From: Parasphingorhabdus halotolerans | Lineage (GTDB): Bacteria > Pseudomonadota > Alphaproteobacteria > Sphingomonadales > Sphingomonadaceae | DNA length: 64,000 nucleotides | Direction of reading: 5' to 3' | Assembly (NCBI RefSeq): GCF_012516475.1 | Contig: NZ_CP051217.1 | Location: 1 to 64,000, forward strand | In this document: piece after piece, positions 55,074 through 64,000 of the stretch | How the letters are laid out: the number at the start of each line of letters is the position of its first letter | Numbering within the stretch: the stretch's first letter is position 1 | Translations under genes and position numbers: made by a program | Notes under the pieces: model-generated | The model's database searches: none | Seen by the model: the letters and a program-made list of their open reading frames with translations, nothing else | Told to the model about the DNA's origin: nothing

Positions 55074-56330
55074 ATGAACGCAGAAACACCGAAACGGGGA
55101 ACCCATTTACTCGACGCGCGCAAGCGCTTTGGCACTGGCGGCGGTTTTCTTGCCCGCATAGCAGCGCCCGGGTTCCATCGGATATTGGACCGGATCGACG
55201 CGGGCATGGACCACGGCACCTTTGAAGCGCAGCTTCCCGATGGTACCACGCGAATATTGGGTGGACGCGGCGAGGGGCCGACCGCCAGGATAATATTGCA
55301 CAGCTGGAAGTCTCTGTTGCGACTGGTGAGTTCCGGAACCATCGGTTGGTATCGGGCCTGGGAACTGGGCGAATGGGAAAGCCCGGATATGGTCAATGTG
55401 TTTGATCTGTTCCCCCGCAACCGTGCGGGCCTGAAAGACACTGGCCGCGCTGGCGGCCTCTTTCGCCTGATTGCCAAATCACGACACTCCAAACGGCGTA
55501 ATGACAAAGCGCGGGCGCGCCAGAACATCCAGTATCATTATGATTTGGGCAATGATTTTTATGCGCTCTGGCTTGATAAAACCATGAGCTACTCCAGCGC
55601 CATTTTTGAGGATGACGCGGGCAAAACGGAATCGCTGGAGGAAGCGCAGGCGAAGAAAGTCGCGGAAATCGCAAATCGACTGGACGCCAGGCCGGGACAG
55701 AAGTTGCTCGAAATCGGCTGCGGCTGGGGCCATTTGTCTGGCAGTTTGGCGCGTGACCATGGCCTCGAGGTCACCGGCATTTCGTTGTCTGACGAACAAA
55801 CTGATTGGGCGCGCAAACATAACCCGGAAGCGCAGTTCCTCATTCAGGACTATCGCGATGTGGCTGGTGAGTATGACGCGATAGCTAGCGTGGAAATGGT
55901 GGAAGCGGTCGGGCAGAAATACTGGTCTGACTTTCTGGATTGTATTACACGCAATCTGAAGCCGGGCGGACGGGCTGCGATTCAATATATCAGCATTGCC
56001 GATGATATTTTTGAGCAATATGCAGCCAGTGCAGATTTTATACAGACGTATATTTTCCCCGGCGGGATGTTGCTTTCGGAAAGCCGGTTCCGTGCGCTGG
56101 CGGAAAAACGCGGTCTGGATTGGGTGGATCAACATAATTTCGGAATGGACTATGCAGAGACACTGAAAATATGGCGTGAGCGGTTTGATGATGTGGTTGA
56201 AAACGGTGATTTGCCAGCGGGGTTCGATGAGCATTTCGTGCGTCTGTGGCGCTTCTATCTCGCTTATTGTGAAGGCGGTTTTCGTGCTGGCAGCATTGAT
56301 GTGGCGCAAGTCACTTTGATAAAAACATGA
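55074..56330 (+). CDS. Cyclopropane-fatty-acyl-phospholipid synthase-type methyltransferase
   Basis: A 418-residue SAM-dependent enzyme of the Cfa/MMA synthase family. The SAM site is LLEIGCGWGHLSGSLA near residue 208, preceded by YHYDLGNDFYALWLDKTMSYSSAIF, and later IEMVEAVG-like SVEMVEAVG and FIQTYIFPGGMLLS. It methylates unsaturated acyl chains of membrane lipids. The ATG at 55074 was chosen; a longer in-frame start at 55056 exists. The gene is followed after 24 bp by the serine hydrolase. Confidence 0.87.
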   Translation: MNAETPKRGTHLLDARKRFGTGGGFLARIAAPGFHRILDRIDAGMDHGTFEAQLPDGTTRILGGRGEGPTARIILHSWKSLLRLVSSGTIGWYRAWELGEWESPDMVNVFDLFPRNRAGLKDTGRAGGLFRLIAKSRHSKRRNDKARARQNIQYHYDLGNDFYALWLDKTMSYSSAIFEDDAGKTESLEEAQAKKVAEIANRLDARPGQKLLEIGCGWGHLSGSLARDHGLEVTGISLSDEQTDWARKHNPEAQFLIQDYRDVAGEYDAIASVEMVEAVGQKYWSDFLDCITRNLKPGGRAAIQYISIADDIFEQYAASADFIQTYIFPGGMLLSESRFRALAEKRGLDWVDQHNFGMDYAETLKIWRERFDDVVENGDLPAGFDEHFVRLWRFYLAYCEGGFRAGSIDVAQVTLIKT

Positions 56331-56354
56331 TAAATATGGTGGGAGAGCGATCAG

Positions 56355-57554
56355 GTGAGGTATGTAAAACTTTTGGGGTTGGCTTCTGCGATTTGCTTGA
56401 CGCTGACTGGATGCGAAAAAGTGCAAAAGGTCGCAGCGGATGCGGCCGGATTACCCACGGACGCTAACGTGTTATTCTGGACTCAGGACCAGCGTGACAA
56501 CGCTTTCCACCAGATGGAGGTTCTGGCACCGACACACACCATTGAGGCTGGTGATAATATCCGCGCACTGGAGCAAGGAACACCGCTTCCTGCGACGTTT
56601 GATGTCGATGGAAAGCCGATGTCGATAGACGACTATATGGCCGCGCAACGTGCTGCGGGTCTTGTGATACTGCAAGACGGAAAAATCCGGTTGGAAGAAT
56701 ATCGGATGGATTCTGATAAGGATGATCGCTGGACATCCTTCTCGGTCGCCAAGTCGCTTGTTTCAACGCTGGTTGGTGCGGCTATCAAGGACGGGTTTAT
56801 CAAATCTATCGATGATCCACTGACCAACTATATCCCCGAACTGAAAGGCAGCGGATATGACGGGGTTACCGTGAAGCAGCTTCTCACCATGACATCGGGC
56901 GTCAAATGGAATGAAGACTATGCGGACAAAAATTCTGACGTCGCCCTTTTTAATCTTACTAAATCGAAGGACGGTGTCGATCCGATCATCCTCTATATGA
57001 AGACGCTGAAAAGCGAGGCCAAGCCTGGCACGCGTTGGCAATATAATACGGGTGAAACCAATTTGATTGGCGTGCTGGTTGCCAAGGCGACGGGCAAGAC
57101 TCTTTCCGAGTATCTCTCGGAGAAAATATGGGTGCCTTACGGCATGGAAAAAGATGCCGTCTGGATGCTGAATGACGGCGGTAAAGAAATCGGTGGATGC
57201 TGTATTTCTGCGACGGTCAGGGATTTTGCATTATTCGGTCAATTCGCGATGGAAGGCGGCAAAATTGGCGACGTTTCGGTCGTTCCCGATAGTTGGTTTG
57301 AGCAAGCAGGGATTAAACAAGCCGATATTGCGATTCCTGGTCGTGGCTATGGCTACCAATGGTGGACCTATGATGATGGCAGCTTTGCCGGGCAGGGCAT
57401 TTTCGGTCAGGGGATATTTATTGATCCCAAACGAAAACTGGTGATTGCCAGCAATGGCAACTGGCCGAGTGCGACGCCTGATGATCTGGGCGAGCAACGC
57501 CGGGCATTTTATCGGGCGGTGCAAGCTGCTATTGATGCGGAAGGTGGTGCCTAA
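56355..57554 (+). CDS. Beta-lactamase-fold serine hydrolase, lipoprotein
   Basis: A 399-residue protein that starts with GTG and has a lipoprotein signal (LGLASAICLTLTGC). The serine-hydrolase motifs are SVAK (Ser-x-x-Lys, about residue 130), YNTGE (Tyr) and GYGYQWW near the end. It is in the class C beta-lactamase/penicillin-binding-protein superfamily and is probably a periplasmic esterase or peptidase; beta-lactamase activity is not implied. It follows the Cfa-type gene closely. Confidence 0.85.
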   Translation: MRYVKLLGLASAICLTLTGCEKVQKVAADAAGLPTDANVLFWTQDQRDNAFHQMEVLAPTHTIEAGDNIRALEQGTPLPATFDVDGKPMSIDDYMAAQRAAGLVILQDGKIRLEEYRMDSDKDDRWTSFSVAKSLVSTLVGAAIKDGFIKSIDDPLTNYIPELKGSGYDGVTVKQLLTMTSGVKWNEDYADKNSDVALFNLTKSKDGVDPIILYMKTLKSEAKPGTRWQYNTGETNLIGVLVAKATGKTLSEYLSEKIWVPYGMEKDAVWMLNDGGKEIGGCCISATVRDFALFGQFAMEGGKIGDVSVVPDSWFEQAGIKQADIAIPGRGYGYQWWTYDDGSFAGQGIFGQGIFIDPKRKLVIASNGNWPSATPDDLGEQRRAFYRAVQAAIDAEGGA

Positions 57555-57565
57555 TTGATATCGTG

Positions 57566-57636
57566 CTCCGCACTTGATGCGGAGCTAGCGAGGTCTTTGA
57601 TTTCTTTGCCGATAGAGCTCCGCATCAAGTGCGGAG
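57566..57636. repeat. Nested palindromic repeat (21-bp arms, REP/BIME-like)
   Basis: Two perfect 21-bp inverted arms lie at 57566-57586 and 57616-57636. Each arm is itself a small palindrome: CTCCGCA and TGCGGAG around CTTGA (or the reverse). It fills most of the gap between two convergent genes, so it may also act as a terminator or transcript stabiliser. Whether it is repeated in the genome cannot be seen here. Confidence 0.88.
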
Positions 57637-57657
57637 TACATCGCTGTATGGCCATGC

Positions 57658-58368
57658 TCAGCTTAAATCGAAGCGCTTGCCGGTTTCAAAATCACTGGCG
57701 AGTATTTCAACCATTCCGTTTGCAACGACAGATGGTTCTTTGACACTGGCAGGATCTTCCCCGGGATAAGCATGGGCGCGCATTTTGGTGCGGGTCTTGC
57801 CGGGGTTGATAATCGCCGTGCGTATCTTACCGAGATTGCGGACTTCTTCGCCGTAACTCAAAATCAGGGTTTCCAGCGCTGCTTTGGATGCGCCATAAGC
57901 ACCCCAGAACGCACGCGGCGACCGACCAACGCTGCTTGTAATCGCGAGCAGCCGGGCGTCAGCGCTTTTACGCATCATCGGATCAAAGGCAGCGATCAGA
58001 GCTTGTTGCGCGATGAGGTTGAGCGTCAGCACATTGTTAAATTCTTTGCCGTCAATCGCCGTAACCGGTCCGAGAGAGCCCAACATCGCAGCGTTCAGCA
58101 CCATGATGTCTAGCGCATCCCAGCGGTCTGAAATAGCCGTAGCGAGGCGTCCGATGCTGTCTCCGTCGGTCAAATCCAGTGGCGCGATTGTGGCATTGCC
58201 GCCAGCACTGTGGATATGTTCTTCCACTTCTTCGAGATCACCCGCAGTGCGCGCGGTCAATATGACATGCGCACCTTCTTTGGCCAAAGAGATTGCGGTC
58301 GCTGCGCCAATGCCGCGACTGGCCCCGGTGACCAGTGCCAGTTGGTTTTTAAACTTCATAGTCGACAA
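57658..58368 (-). CDS. SDR family oxidoreductase
   Basis: A 236-residue short-chain dehydrogenase: VTGASRGIGAATAISLAKEG (residues 14-33), VLNAAMLG, SSVGR and YGASKAALE (catalytic Tyr and Lys). Its start lies 9 bp after the purF stop, so it is the second gene of a purF-led minus-strand operon. Substrate unknown. The nested palindrome follows its stop. Confidence 0.88.
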   Translation of the reverse strand: MSTMKFKNQLALVTGASRGIGAATAISLAKEGAHVILTARTAGDLEEVEEHIHSAGGNATIAPLDLTDGDSIGRLATAISDRWDALDIMVLNAAMLGSLGPVTAIDGKEFNNVLTLNLIAQQALIAAFDPMMRKSADARLLAITSSVGRSPRAFWGAYGASKAALETLILSYGEEVRNLGKIRTAIINPGKTRTKMRAHAYPGEDPASVKEPSVVANGMVEILASDFETGKRFDLS

Positions 58369-58377
58369 ACTTCATAT

Positions 58378-59892
58378 TTAGCCAACCTGCTCGGTCAGCT
58401 CGTTCACTTGTTCTGTCAGCGAAGAGTTGTCGCGGGGTGCGACGCGCTCGTTGAGCATCGACAGTTGATCAGGCTCTTCCTTGCTGTCCTGATCGGTCAA
58501 CGGGGTGGGATATGCGCCCGTGAAGCAAGCATCGCAATATTGCGGCTGGATATCCTGTCGCGCGTCTTCTCCGACAGCTCGGTAGAGGCCATCAATAGAT
58601 ACAAAGGAGAGGCTGTCGGCCTGAATATATTCGCACATCTCATCGACAGATTTTGCTGATGCGAGCAGCTTTTCGCGTTTGGGTGTGTTCACCCCATAAA
58701 AACAGCTGTGCATGGTCGGCGGGCTCGCAATCCGCATGTGGACTTCCGCTGCGCCTGCCTCGCGCATCATTTGCACGATTTTGAGGCTGGTCGTGCCACG
58801 GACAATCGAATCGTCAATCAGTACGATTTTCTTGCCGTTCACCAGCGGCCGGTTGGCATTATGTTTGAGCTTTACTCCCAAATGACGAACACCATCGCCC
58901 GGCTGAATGAAGGTTCGTCCGACATAGTGGGACCTAATTATTCCCAGTTCGAATGGAATTTTGGATTGCTCCGCATATCCGATAGCTGCCGGCGTTCCGC
59001 TATCGGGTACAGGAATCACGTAATCTGCATCAACCGGATTTTCGATTGCGAGTTCTGCGCCGATTGCTTTGCGGACGCTATAGACCGATGAGCCGTCGAC
59101 AATTGAATCGGGTCGTGAAAAATAGACGTGCTCGAAAATGCAGGGGCGCGCCTTGGTTGTTCCAAACGGCCGATGCGAGCGTAATTCACCGCCCGAGACA
59201 ACCACCAGTTCGCCCGCTTCAACGCTGCGAACATATTCGGCGCCCACGAGATCAAGCGCGACAGTTTCTGAAGCAAAAACATAAGCATCGCCCACTTTGC
59301 CAATGACGAGAGGCCGTATTCCCAACGGATCTCGGCAGGCGATCATGCCTTCCGGCGTCATGCAGATCAGTGAATAAGCACCTTCAACGCGGCGCAACGC
59401 ATCAATGAATTTATCAAGCAATGTGCGATATTGAGAGGTAGCCACCAGGTGGATGATGACTTCCGTGTCGCTGGTTGATTGGAAGATTGATCCGGTGCGC
59501 ACCAGTTCGTGGCGCAATTTCAGCGCGTTTGAGATATTACCATTATGGGCGATAGCAAAACCGCCGGAGGCAAGGTCTGCTTCCAGCGGTTGAATGTTTC
59601 GCAAAGTGCCTGCGCCCGTTGTGGAATAGCGCACATGACCGCAGGCATAGTCGCCGCGCAATCTGTCCATAATTTCCTGGCTATCGAAATTTCCGGCAAC
59701 CGGGCCGAGTGCACGGTGGCTGTAGAACTCGCGACCGTTTCGCGCCGTTATGCCCGCCGCTTCCTGTCCGCGGTGCTGCAGCGCATGGAGGCCAAGGGCC
59801 ACCATCGCAGCAGCGTCTTCTGCTCCGGCAACGCCAAAAACGCCGCACTCTTCTCTTAGCTTGTCATCGTCAAACGGGTGGGTGGTAATCAT
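58378..59892 (-). CDS. purF: Amidophosphoribosyltransferase
   Basis: A 504-residue enzyme, first step of purine synthesis. A short propeptide of 15 residues precedes Cys16 (REEC), the N-terminal nucleophile of the glutaminase domain; HALQHRGQEAAG and GHVRYSTTG follow. The PRPP motif KIVLIDDSIVRGTTS is near residue 350, and CDACF near the C-terminus suits the [4Fe-4S] cluster of B. subtilis-type PurF. AAGGTGAG lies before the ATG. It shares a 208-bp divergent region with hisI. Confidence 0.96.
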   Translation of the reverse strand: MITTHPFDDDKLREECGVFGVAGAEDAAAMVALGLHALQHRGQEAAGITARNGREFYSHRALGPVAGNFDSQEIMDRLRGDYACGHVRYSTTGAGTLRNIQPLEADLASGGFAIAHNGNISNALKLRHELVRTGSIFQSTSDTEVIIHLVATSQYRTLLDKFIDALRRVEGAYSLICMTPEGMIACRDPLGIRPLVIGKVGDAYVFASETVALDLVGAEYVRSVEAGELVVVSGGELRSHRPFGTTKARPCIFEHVYFSRPDSIVDGSSVYSVRKAIGAELAIENPVDADYVIPVPDSGTPAAIGYAEQSKIPFELGIIRSHYVGRTFIQPGDGVRHLGVKLKHNANRPLVNGKKIVLIDDSIVRGTTSLKIVQMMREAGAAEVHMRIASPPTMHSCFYGVNTPKREKLLASAKSVDEMCEYIQADSLSFVSIDGLYRAVGEDARQDIQPQYCDACFTGAYPTPLTDQDSKEEPDQLSMLNERVAPRDNSSLTEQVNELTEQVG

Positions 59893-60028
59893 GGCTCACC
59901 TTGTTTGCTACCCGAGAATCGCTTCACTAGCTGCATCGGGCGGGATGGCAGCGATATAGGAATGAAACGCCGGTTTGTCTTCCCCCAATAGTCATAAATA
60001 TATCATAATCGTGTCGCCGGTTGCGATG

Positions 60029-60048
60029 TTGGCAACTGTGTTTGCCAA
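60029..60048. promoter_or_regulatory. Palindromic site in the divergent purF-hisI region
   Basis: TTGGCAA (60029-60035), six bases, TTGCCAA (60042-60048) is a perfect 7-bp inverted repeat of operator size between the purF and hisI starts. No regulator is known to me for this exact motif. Confidence 0.35.
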
Positions 60049-60100
60049 TAAACACTGGAATTGCGTTGCACCACACCGATGGTGCCCGTAATTCAAATGA

Positions 60101-60472
60101 ATGGCAGATCAAAATTCAGACCGGGAAACCGGCAGTAAACTCGACCCCAAGTATGATTCTAACGGTTTGATCACAGCCGTCGTGACAGATGATTCGTCCC
60201 GCGACGTGCTCATGGTGGCCCACATGAATGCCGAGGCGTTGAAGCTGACCCTTGATACCGGCATTGTGCATTTCTTTTCCCGCTCGCGTCAGCAGCTTTG
60301 GAAGAAGGGTGAGACATCGGGCAATATTTTGGAAATGACGGGAGTCCGAATCGATTGCGATCAGGACGCATTGTGGATCACGGCCAGGCCTGCGGGCCCA
60401 GCCTGTCACACGGGAGCAACAAGTTGTTTCTATCGAAAAATCCAAGACGGCGCCCTGGAGCAAGCCGAATGA
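60101..60472 (+). CDS. hisI: Phosphoribosyl-AMP cyclohydrolase
   Basis: A 123-residue monofunctional HisI of histidine synthesis. The segment [40 protein letters not shown] and later [21 protein letters not shown] carry the zinc cysteines and the active site. Its stop overlaps the lipoprotein gene by 4 bp. It stands apart from other his genes and is divergent from purF. Confidence 0.94.
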   Translation: MADQNSDRETGSKLDPKYDSNGLITAVVTDDSSRDVLMVAHMNAEALKLTLDTGIVHFFSRSRQQLWKKGETSGNILEMTGVRIDCDQDALWITARPAGPACHTGATSCFYRKIQDGALEQAE

Positions 60473-60993
60473 GATTTCTGCTCGCAGCAATTTGTATCTG
60501 CTCCTTATCTGCCTGTGACGCCACATCGACTGGCGAGTCTGCCGATGTCGCAGAACCATCTTCACTGGAACAAGCAGCGATTGAGGCGGGTGTAATCCCC
60601 GATATCCGCAATGTTACATTGTCCGGAGCGTTTGAACGGCAAAGCGATCTGGGAACAGATAGTTTTTGCGCGGTTGGCAATGATGAGCGGGGCTATCAAG
60701 TTGGTATGATTGCCGTCTTCGGTCCTGATAGTAAGTGCGAAGGAATGGGTGAGGCCTCGCGCGCTGGCGAAAACATAAACATTACATTGAACAGCAAGAA
60801 GGCCTGTAGCTTCACCGCTAGCTTTGATGGTGTGGAGTTACAGTTGCCGGGTAATTTGCCGGAAGCTTGTGCATCCTATTGTTCTCCGCGCGCCGGCTTT
60901 GATGGTGTAAGTTTTTATCTAGTGGGCGAGGGTGATGCCGTCGCTCGCTCGACTCGTGGTCGTGATATCGAGAATCTTTGCCCCGGCGGATAA
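60469..60993 (+). CDS. Cysteine-rich lipoprotein, function unknown
   Basis: A 174-residue protein with a lipobox (LSAC) after [12 protein letters not shown]. The mature part has about seven further cysteines ([33 protein letters not shown]), which suggests disulfide bonding in the periplasm. I do not recognise a family. Its ATG overlaps the hisI stop. The MerR promoter overlaps its 3' end. Confidence 0.7.
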   Translation: MRFLLAAICICSLSACDATSTGESADVAEPSSLEQAAIEAGVIPDIRNVTLSGAFERQSDLGTDSFCAVGNDERGYQVGMIAVFGPDSKCEGMGEASRAGENINITLNSKKACSFTASFDGVELQLPGNLPEACASYCSPRAGFDGVSFYLVGEGDAVARSTRGRDIENLCPGG

Positions 60994-60995
60994 TA

Positions 60996-61024
60996 TTGAC
61001 GTTTACGTTAGCGTAAGCTATATG
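60996..61024 (+). promoter_or_regulatory. Predicted promoter with LiuR-like MerR operator
   Basis: TTGACG (60996-61001), a 17-bp spacer and TATATG (61019-61024) form a sigma-70-like promoter. The spacer carries TTTACGTTAGCGTAAG, an inverted repeat TTACG-TTAG-CGTAA resembling the MerR-family LiuR site reported for branched-chain amino acid degradation genes. Predicted transcription start is about 7 bp downstream, near the ATG at 61031, giving a leaderless transcript. Confidence 0.55.
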
Positions 61025-61030
61025 AATGTC

Positions 61031-61468
61031 ATGTCGCAAACGCTCAATCATGCCGAGATTGATACGCCGGACCTCAAAAATCGCGAAACCTATACGATTT
61101 CCGATTTGTCCGAGGAATTTGGCGTCACTGCACGTGCGCTTCGTTTCTATGAGGATGAGGGGCTTATAGCTCCCCATCGCAAAGGATTGTCTCGCATCTA
61201 TACCAAACGAGACCGCGCGCGGCTTGCCTGGATCATGCGCGCAAAAAATGTCGGTTTCAGTCTCGTCGAAATTCGCGAGATGATTGACTTATATGATTTG
61301 GGCGATGGCCGCATCACCCAGATGCAGGTGACGCTTGAGAAATGTCAGGAAAAAGTGGATGTGCTGAAAAAACAGCGCGCTGACATCGATAGCTCGATCA
61401 AGGAACTTACCGGTTTTATAAAGACTGTGCAGAACGCCATGGCGGAAGCAAAAGCGCAGCAAAAATAG
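61031..61468 (+). CDS. MerR family transcriptional regulator (LiuR-like)
   Basis: About 145 residues with the MerR HTH at YTISDLSEEFGVTARALRFYEDEGLI (residues about 20-45), the usual wing region and a C-terminal coiled coil (KCQEKVDVLKKQRADIDSSIKEL). It precedes the acyl-CoA dehydrogenase gene by 54 bp. The start is ambiguous: ATG 61031 fits a leaderless transcript predicted from the promoter, and 61022 is an upstream alternative that overlaps the -10. It probably controls itself and the following gene. Confidence 0.87.
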   Translation: MSQTLNHAEIDTPDLKNRETYTISDLSEEFGVTARALRFYEDEGLIAPHRKGLSRIYTKRDRARLAWIMRAKNVGFSLVEIREMIDLYDLGDGRITQMQVTLEKCQEKVDVLKKQRADIDSSIKELTGFIKTVQNAMAEAKAQQK

Positions 61469-61522
61469 AGGATAGTTTGCCGATATTGTTCGGCCGTTTC
61501 CATTTAGAAAAAGGTATATATT

Positions 61523-63325
61523 ATGCCCAGTTATACAGCCCCTGTCCGCGATACCCAGTTCATCATAAACAATGTCCTAGGGATCGAACGCTTCTCCAAT
61601 TTGCCCGGATTTGAAAATGCTAGTCCGGACATGATAGATGCCATCCTGACCGAGGGTGGGAAATTTATTGAAAATGTGCTCTTTCCGCTCAATCAAGTGG
61701 GTGATCAGGAAGGTTGTACCCGCCATGATGATGGCAGCGTGACCACGCCAACCGGTTTCAAAGACGCCTATCAGCAATATCGGGAAGCTGGTTGGGGAAC
61801 CTTGGGTGCTCCGGAAGAATTTGGCGGTCAGGGTATGCCGCACATCGTTTCAATGGCTTTTGAAGAATATATGGCTAGCGGTAACATGGCTTTTGCGATG
61901 TATCCCGGCCTGACCCACGGTGCGATTTCGTCGATTTTGGCAAAAGGCAGCCAGGAACAGAAAGAGAAGTTTGTTCCCAAGATGGTGTCTGGTGAATGGA
62001 CTGGAACCATGAATCTTACCGAGCCCCATTGCGGCACCGATCTGGGACTAATCCGTACCAAGGCAATGCCCAACGACGATGGCAGCTTTGCGATTACTGG
62101 CACGAAAATCTTCATTTCGTCTGGTGAACACGATATGGCGGAGAACATCATCCACCTCGTACTGGCAAAGACTCCCGATGCGCCTGATAGTGTAAAAGGT
62201 ATCTCGCTGTTCATCGTGCCGAAGTTCATCGTTGGTGATGATGGGTCACTGGGCGAGCGCAATGCGGTGTCATGCGGCTCGATCGAGCATAAAATGGGTA
62301 TTCACGGAAACTCCACCTGCGTCATGAATTATGACGGGGCGACCGGATATCTGGTGGGTGAAGAGAATAAAGGTCTCGCCGCGATGTTTATCATGATGAA
62401 CGTCGCGCGTCTTGGCGTGGGACAGCAGGGATTGGGCGTAGCGGAAGTCGCTTACCAAAACGCGGTACACTACGCGAATGATCGCCGGCAGGGACGAGCG
62501 CTCACAGGGCCGAAAGATCTCGATGAGAAAGCCGATACGCTGTTTGTGCATCCTGATGTCCGCCGCATGTTGCTGGATGGCAAGGCGTTTACCGAAGGCA
62601 TGCGGGCGCTATGTTTATGGGCTGCCCTTCAGGCGGATCTTGAAAACAAGGCGCAGACCGAAGAAGAGCGCGAAATGGCAGATGATCTGCTTTCTCTGCT
62701 GACACCGGTCATTAAAGGCTATGGCACAGACAAAGGCTATGAAGTCGCAACTAATGCCCAGCAAGTTTATGGTGGCCACGGTTACATTGCGGAATGGGGT
62801 ATGGAACAATATGTCCGCGATGCCCGGATTGCGATGATTTATGAGGGCACGAATGGTGTTCAGGCAATGGATTTGGTTGGCCGTAAACTGGCTCAAAATG
62901 GTGGCCGCGCCGTCCAGAGATTTTTCAAAGTAGTGGATGACGAGTGTGCTTCCGCCAAGAGCAATGGGAAGCTTGCGGATTTTGCCACGCGTCTGGAAAA
63001 GACAAATGGCGAACTCAAGGCTGCAACCATGTGGTTCATGCAAAATGGCATGGCGAACCCCAATAATGTGGGAGCCGGCGCGCATCACTATATGCACATG
63101 ATGGGTATTGTTGCGCTTGGTCTGCAATGGCTGCGCATGGCGGAGGCGGCGCAAGCAGCCCTTGATTCAGGCGCTGATAACTCTGCTTTCTATGAAACCA
63201 AGCTAATGACAGCGCGTTATTTTTCTGAACGTTTCATGCCCGAAGCAGGAGCTTTGCGGCGTAAAATTGAAGCCGGGAGCGAAGCGATTATGGCACTCGA
63301 GCCGGATATGTTCGCTGTAGCTTAG
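61523..63325 (+). CDS. Acyl-CoA dehydrogenase with C-terminal extension
   Basis: A 600-residue FAD enzyme. The family core shows [57 protein letters not shown] and [34 protein letters not shown]-terminal extension of about 120 residues (acyl-CoA dehydrogenase C-terminal type, as in DmdC-like proteins) is present. Substrate chain type is not known. Its regulator is probably the MerR gene just upstream. Confidence 0.92.
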   Translation: MPSYTAPVRDTQFIINNVLGIERFSNLPGFENASPDMIDAILTEGGKFIENVLFPLNQVGDQEGCTRHDDGSVTTPTGFKDAYQQYREAGWGTLGAPEEFGGQGMPHIVSMAFEEYMASGNMAFAMYPGLTHGAISSILAKGSQEQKEKFVPKMVSGEWTGTMNLTEPHCGTDLGLIRTKAMPNDDGSFAITGTKIFISSGEHDMAENIIHLVLAKTPDAPDSVKGISLFIVPKFIVGDDGSLGERNAVSCGSIEHKMGIHGNSTCVMNYDGATGYLVGEENKGLAAMFIMMNVARLGVGQQGLGVAEVAYQNAVHYANDRRQGRALTGPKDLDEKADTLFVHPDVRRMLLDGKAFTEGMRALCLWAALQADLENKAQTEEEREMADDLLSLLTPVIKGYGTDKGYEVATNAQQVYGGHGYIAEWGMEQYVRDARIAMIYEGTNGVQAMDLVGRKLAQNGGRAVQRFFKVVDDECASAKSNGKLADFATRLEKTNGELKAATMWFMQNGMANPNNVGAGAHHYMHMMGIVALGLQWLRMAEAAQAALDSGADNSAFYETKLMTARYFSERFMPEAGALRRKIEAGSEAIMALEPDMFAVA

Positions 63326-63343
63326 GGGCGCTGAGGAACGCTT

Positions 63344-64000
63344 TCAGGCTGCTTCGTTCCGTTCGGCGTTCTGAAAGGCTTCTTCCCATTGTCCCAGATT
63401 CTGGCGGGCATCCTGCACAAAGGGTGACCGCCGGATATTCCATAGCGCGAAGTCGTTGACCAATCGGCCAAGCAATCGCATCGGACGTTTAACCTGAATC
63501 AGCAGAATGATGCGTCGCTGGTCGGTATCATTGTGCACTTGATGAAAATAGCTGTCGTCAAACACCAGCCATTTTCCTTCGTTCCAGTGCAGGTCCATAT
63601 CTTCCACCTGCATGGTACATTTCTCCGGTGGGTGCGGAATCGACAGCCCGAGATGGCAGGTCACTAACCCCCGCGTAACGCCGCGATGCCGGGGAATAAC
63701 CGCTCCGGGGTCGAGGATGGAGAAAAACGCCGAGTTGAGGTCAGGAATTTTTTTCACCAGTGCAGCGGTTACCGGAGCCCGGGCGCAATTTTCCGGTACT
63801 TCAAATCCGTAGCCGACCAGAAAGAACGAACGCCAATTACCGTCGCCGGCAATACGGGCGTGATCTGGAGAGATTTCTTTCAGCGGCGGCACAGCATCGC
63901 GAAAGCGCAATATCTGGCTGGCTTCTGTGGCAATCATTCGCCAGTTCTCTGCAACCTCCGCGGTCCAATCAAATGTCTCAGGATCAATGATCGGGGAAAC
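63344..64000 (-). CDS. Aspartyl/asparaginyl beta-hydroxylase-like protein (partial)
   Basis: The frame is open to the window edge: the visible 218 residues include the upstream part (SPIIDPETFDWTAEVAENWR) before an internal Met at 63937, so the true start lies beyond position 64000. GAVIPRHRGVTRGLVTCHLGLSIP and VFDDSYFHQVHND carry the Fe-binding His and Asp/His. It is a 2-oxoglutarate/Fe(II) enzyme or related lipid/peptide hydroxylase. It converges with the acyl-CoA dehydrogenase gene. Confidence 0.86.
   Translation of the reverse strand, partial: VSPIIDPETFDWTAEVAENWRMIATEASQILRFRDAVPPLKEISPDHARIAGDGNWRSFFLVGYGFEVPENCARAPVTAALVKKIPDLNSAFFSILDPGAVIPRHRGVTRGLVTCHLGLSIPHPPEKCTMQVEDMDLHWNEGKWLVFDDSYFHQVHNDTDQRRIILLIQVKRPMRLLGRLVNDFALWNIRRSPFVQDARQNLGQWEEAFQNAERNEAA

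Overview
The window is a chromosomal segment of an alphaproteobacterium, most likely a marine or freshwater member of Sphingomonadales (Sphingopyxis / Sphingorhabdus / Parasphingorhabdus type). The grounds are protein-level resemblance, the gene order uppS-cdsA-dxr-rseP-bamA-skp-fabZ without lpxD/lpxA/lpxB, a ccmC-D-E-F-G-H-I run, DUF3597/DUF937 proteins and moderate GC. No organism name can be proven from the sequence alone. Almost all of it is densely packed housekeeping DNA, with many 4-bp ATGA stop/start overlaps that mark operons.

Layout. 1-7.5 kb: envelope operon (uppS 3' end, cdsA, dxr, rseP, bamA, skp, fabZ), then rpmE. 7.5-11.8 kb (minus): a tightly overlapping operon of a prolyl-4-hydroxylase-like oxygenase, an Nramp-fold transporter lacking the usual metal ligands, and 5-oxoprolinase genes pxpA (frameshifted), pxpB and pxpC. 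11.9-13.5 kb: an isolated gspJ-gspK pair, then tRNA-His. 13.7-14.9 kb: a leucine-dehydrogenase-like gene behind a perfect 12-bp inverted repeat. 15-18.2 kb (minus): TadG/TadE/TadE-like/small exported protein. 18.7-23.6 kb: cytochrome c maturation ccmCDEFGHI. 23.7-28.7 kb: kup, then rpiB-glyA-nrdR-trmJ. 28.8-30 kb: chorismate mutase and rpsD, the latter behind a foldable leader and followed by a strong bidirectional terminator.

30-38.5 kb: S9 and M28 peptidases, the agmatine-to-putrescine genes aguA and aguB separated by a methyltransferase with a His/Met repeat and a DUF3147 membrane protein, an L,D-transpeptidase and a family-5-type uracil-DNA glycosylase. 38.5-41.6 kb: DUF3597, two DUF937 genes (the second broken by an in-frame TAG), NfeD and SPFH proteins. 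41.7-48 kb: a second M28 peptidase, guaB, rsmB, a TPR protein, rppH and an HSL-type hydrolase. 48.2-51.1 kb: korAB. 51.1-51.6 kb: a small GxxExxY gene bracketed by 23-bp perfect inverted repeats, looking like an inserted cassette. 51.6-57.6 kb: a YdjM-like protein, photolyase, SDR, Cfa-type methyltransferase and a beta-lactamase-fold lipoprotein. 57.6-60 kb: a nested palindrome, SDR and purF. 60-64 kb: hisI, a lipoprotein, a MerR regulator with a LiuR-like operator inside its promoter, an acyl-CoA dehydrogenase and a truncated aspartyl-beta-hydroxylase-like gene.

No IS element, prophage, CRISPR array or obvious defence island was seen. The most notable items are the oxygenase/Nramp-like/pxp operon, the GxxExxY inverted-repeat cassette, the compact three-way-junction fold upstream of rpsD, the leaderless-looking MerR promoter and several broken reading frames. 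Protein family calls are from recognition of motifs and were not checked by any search.
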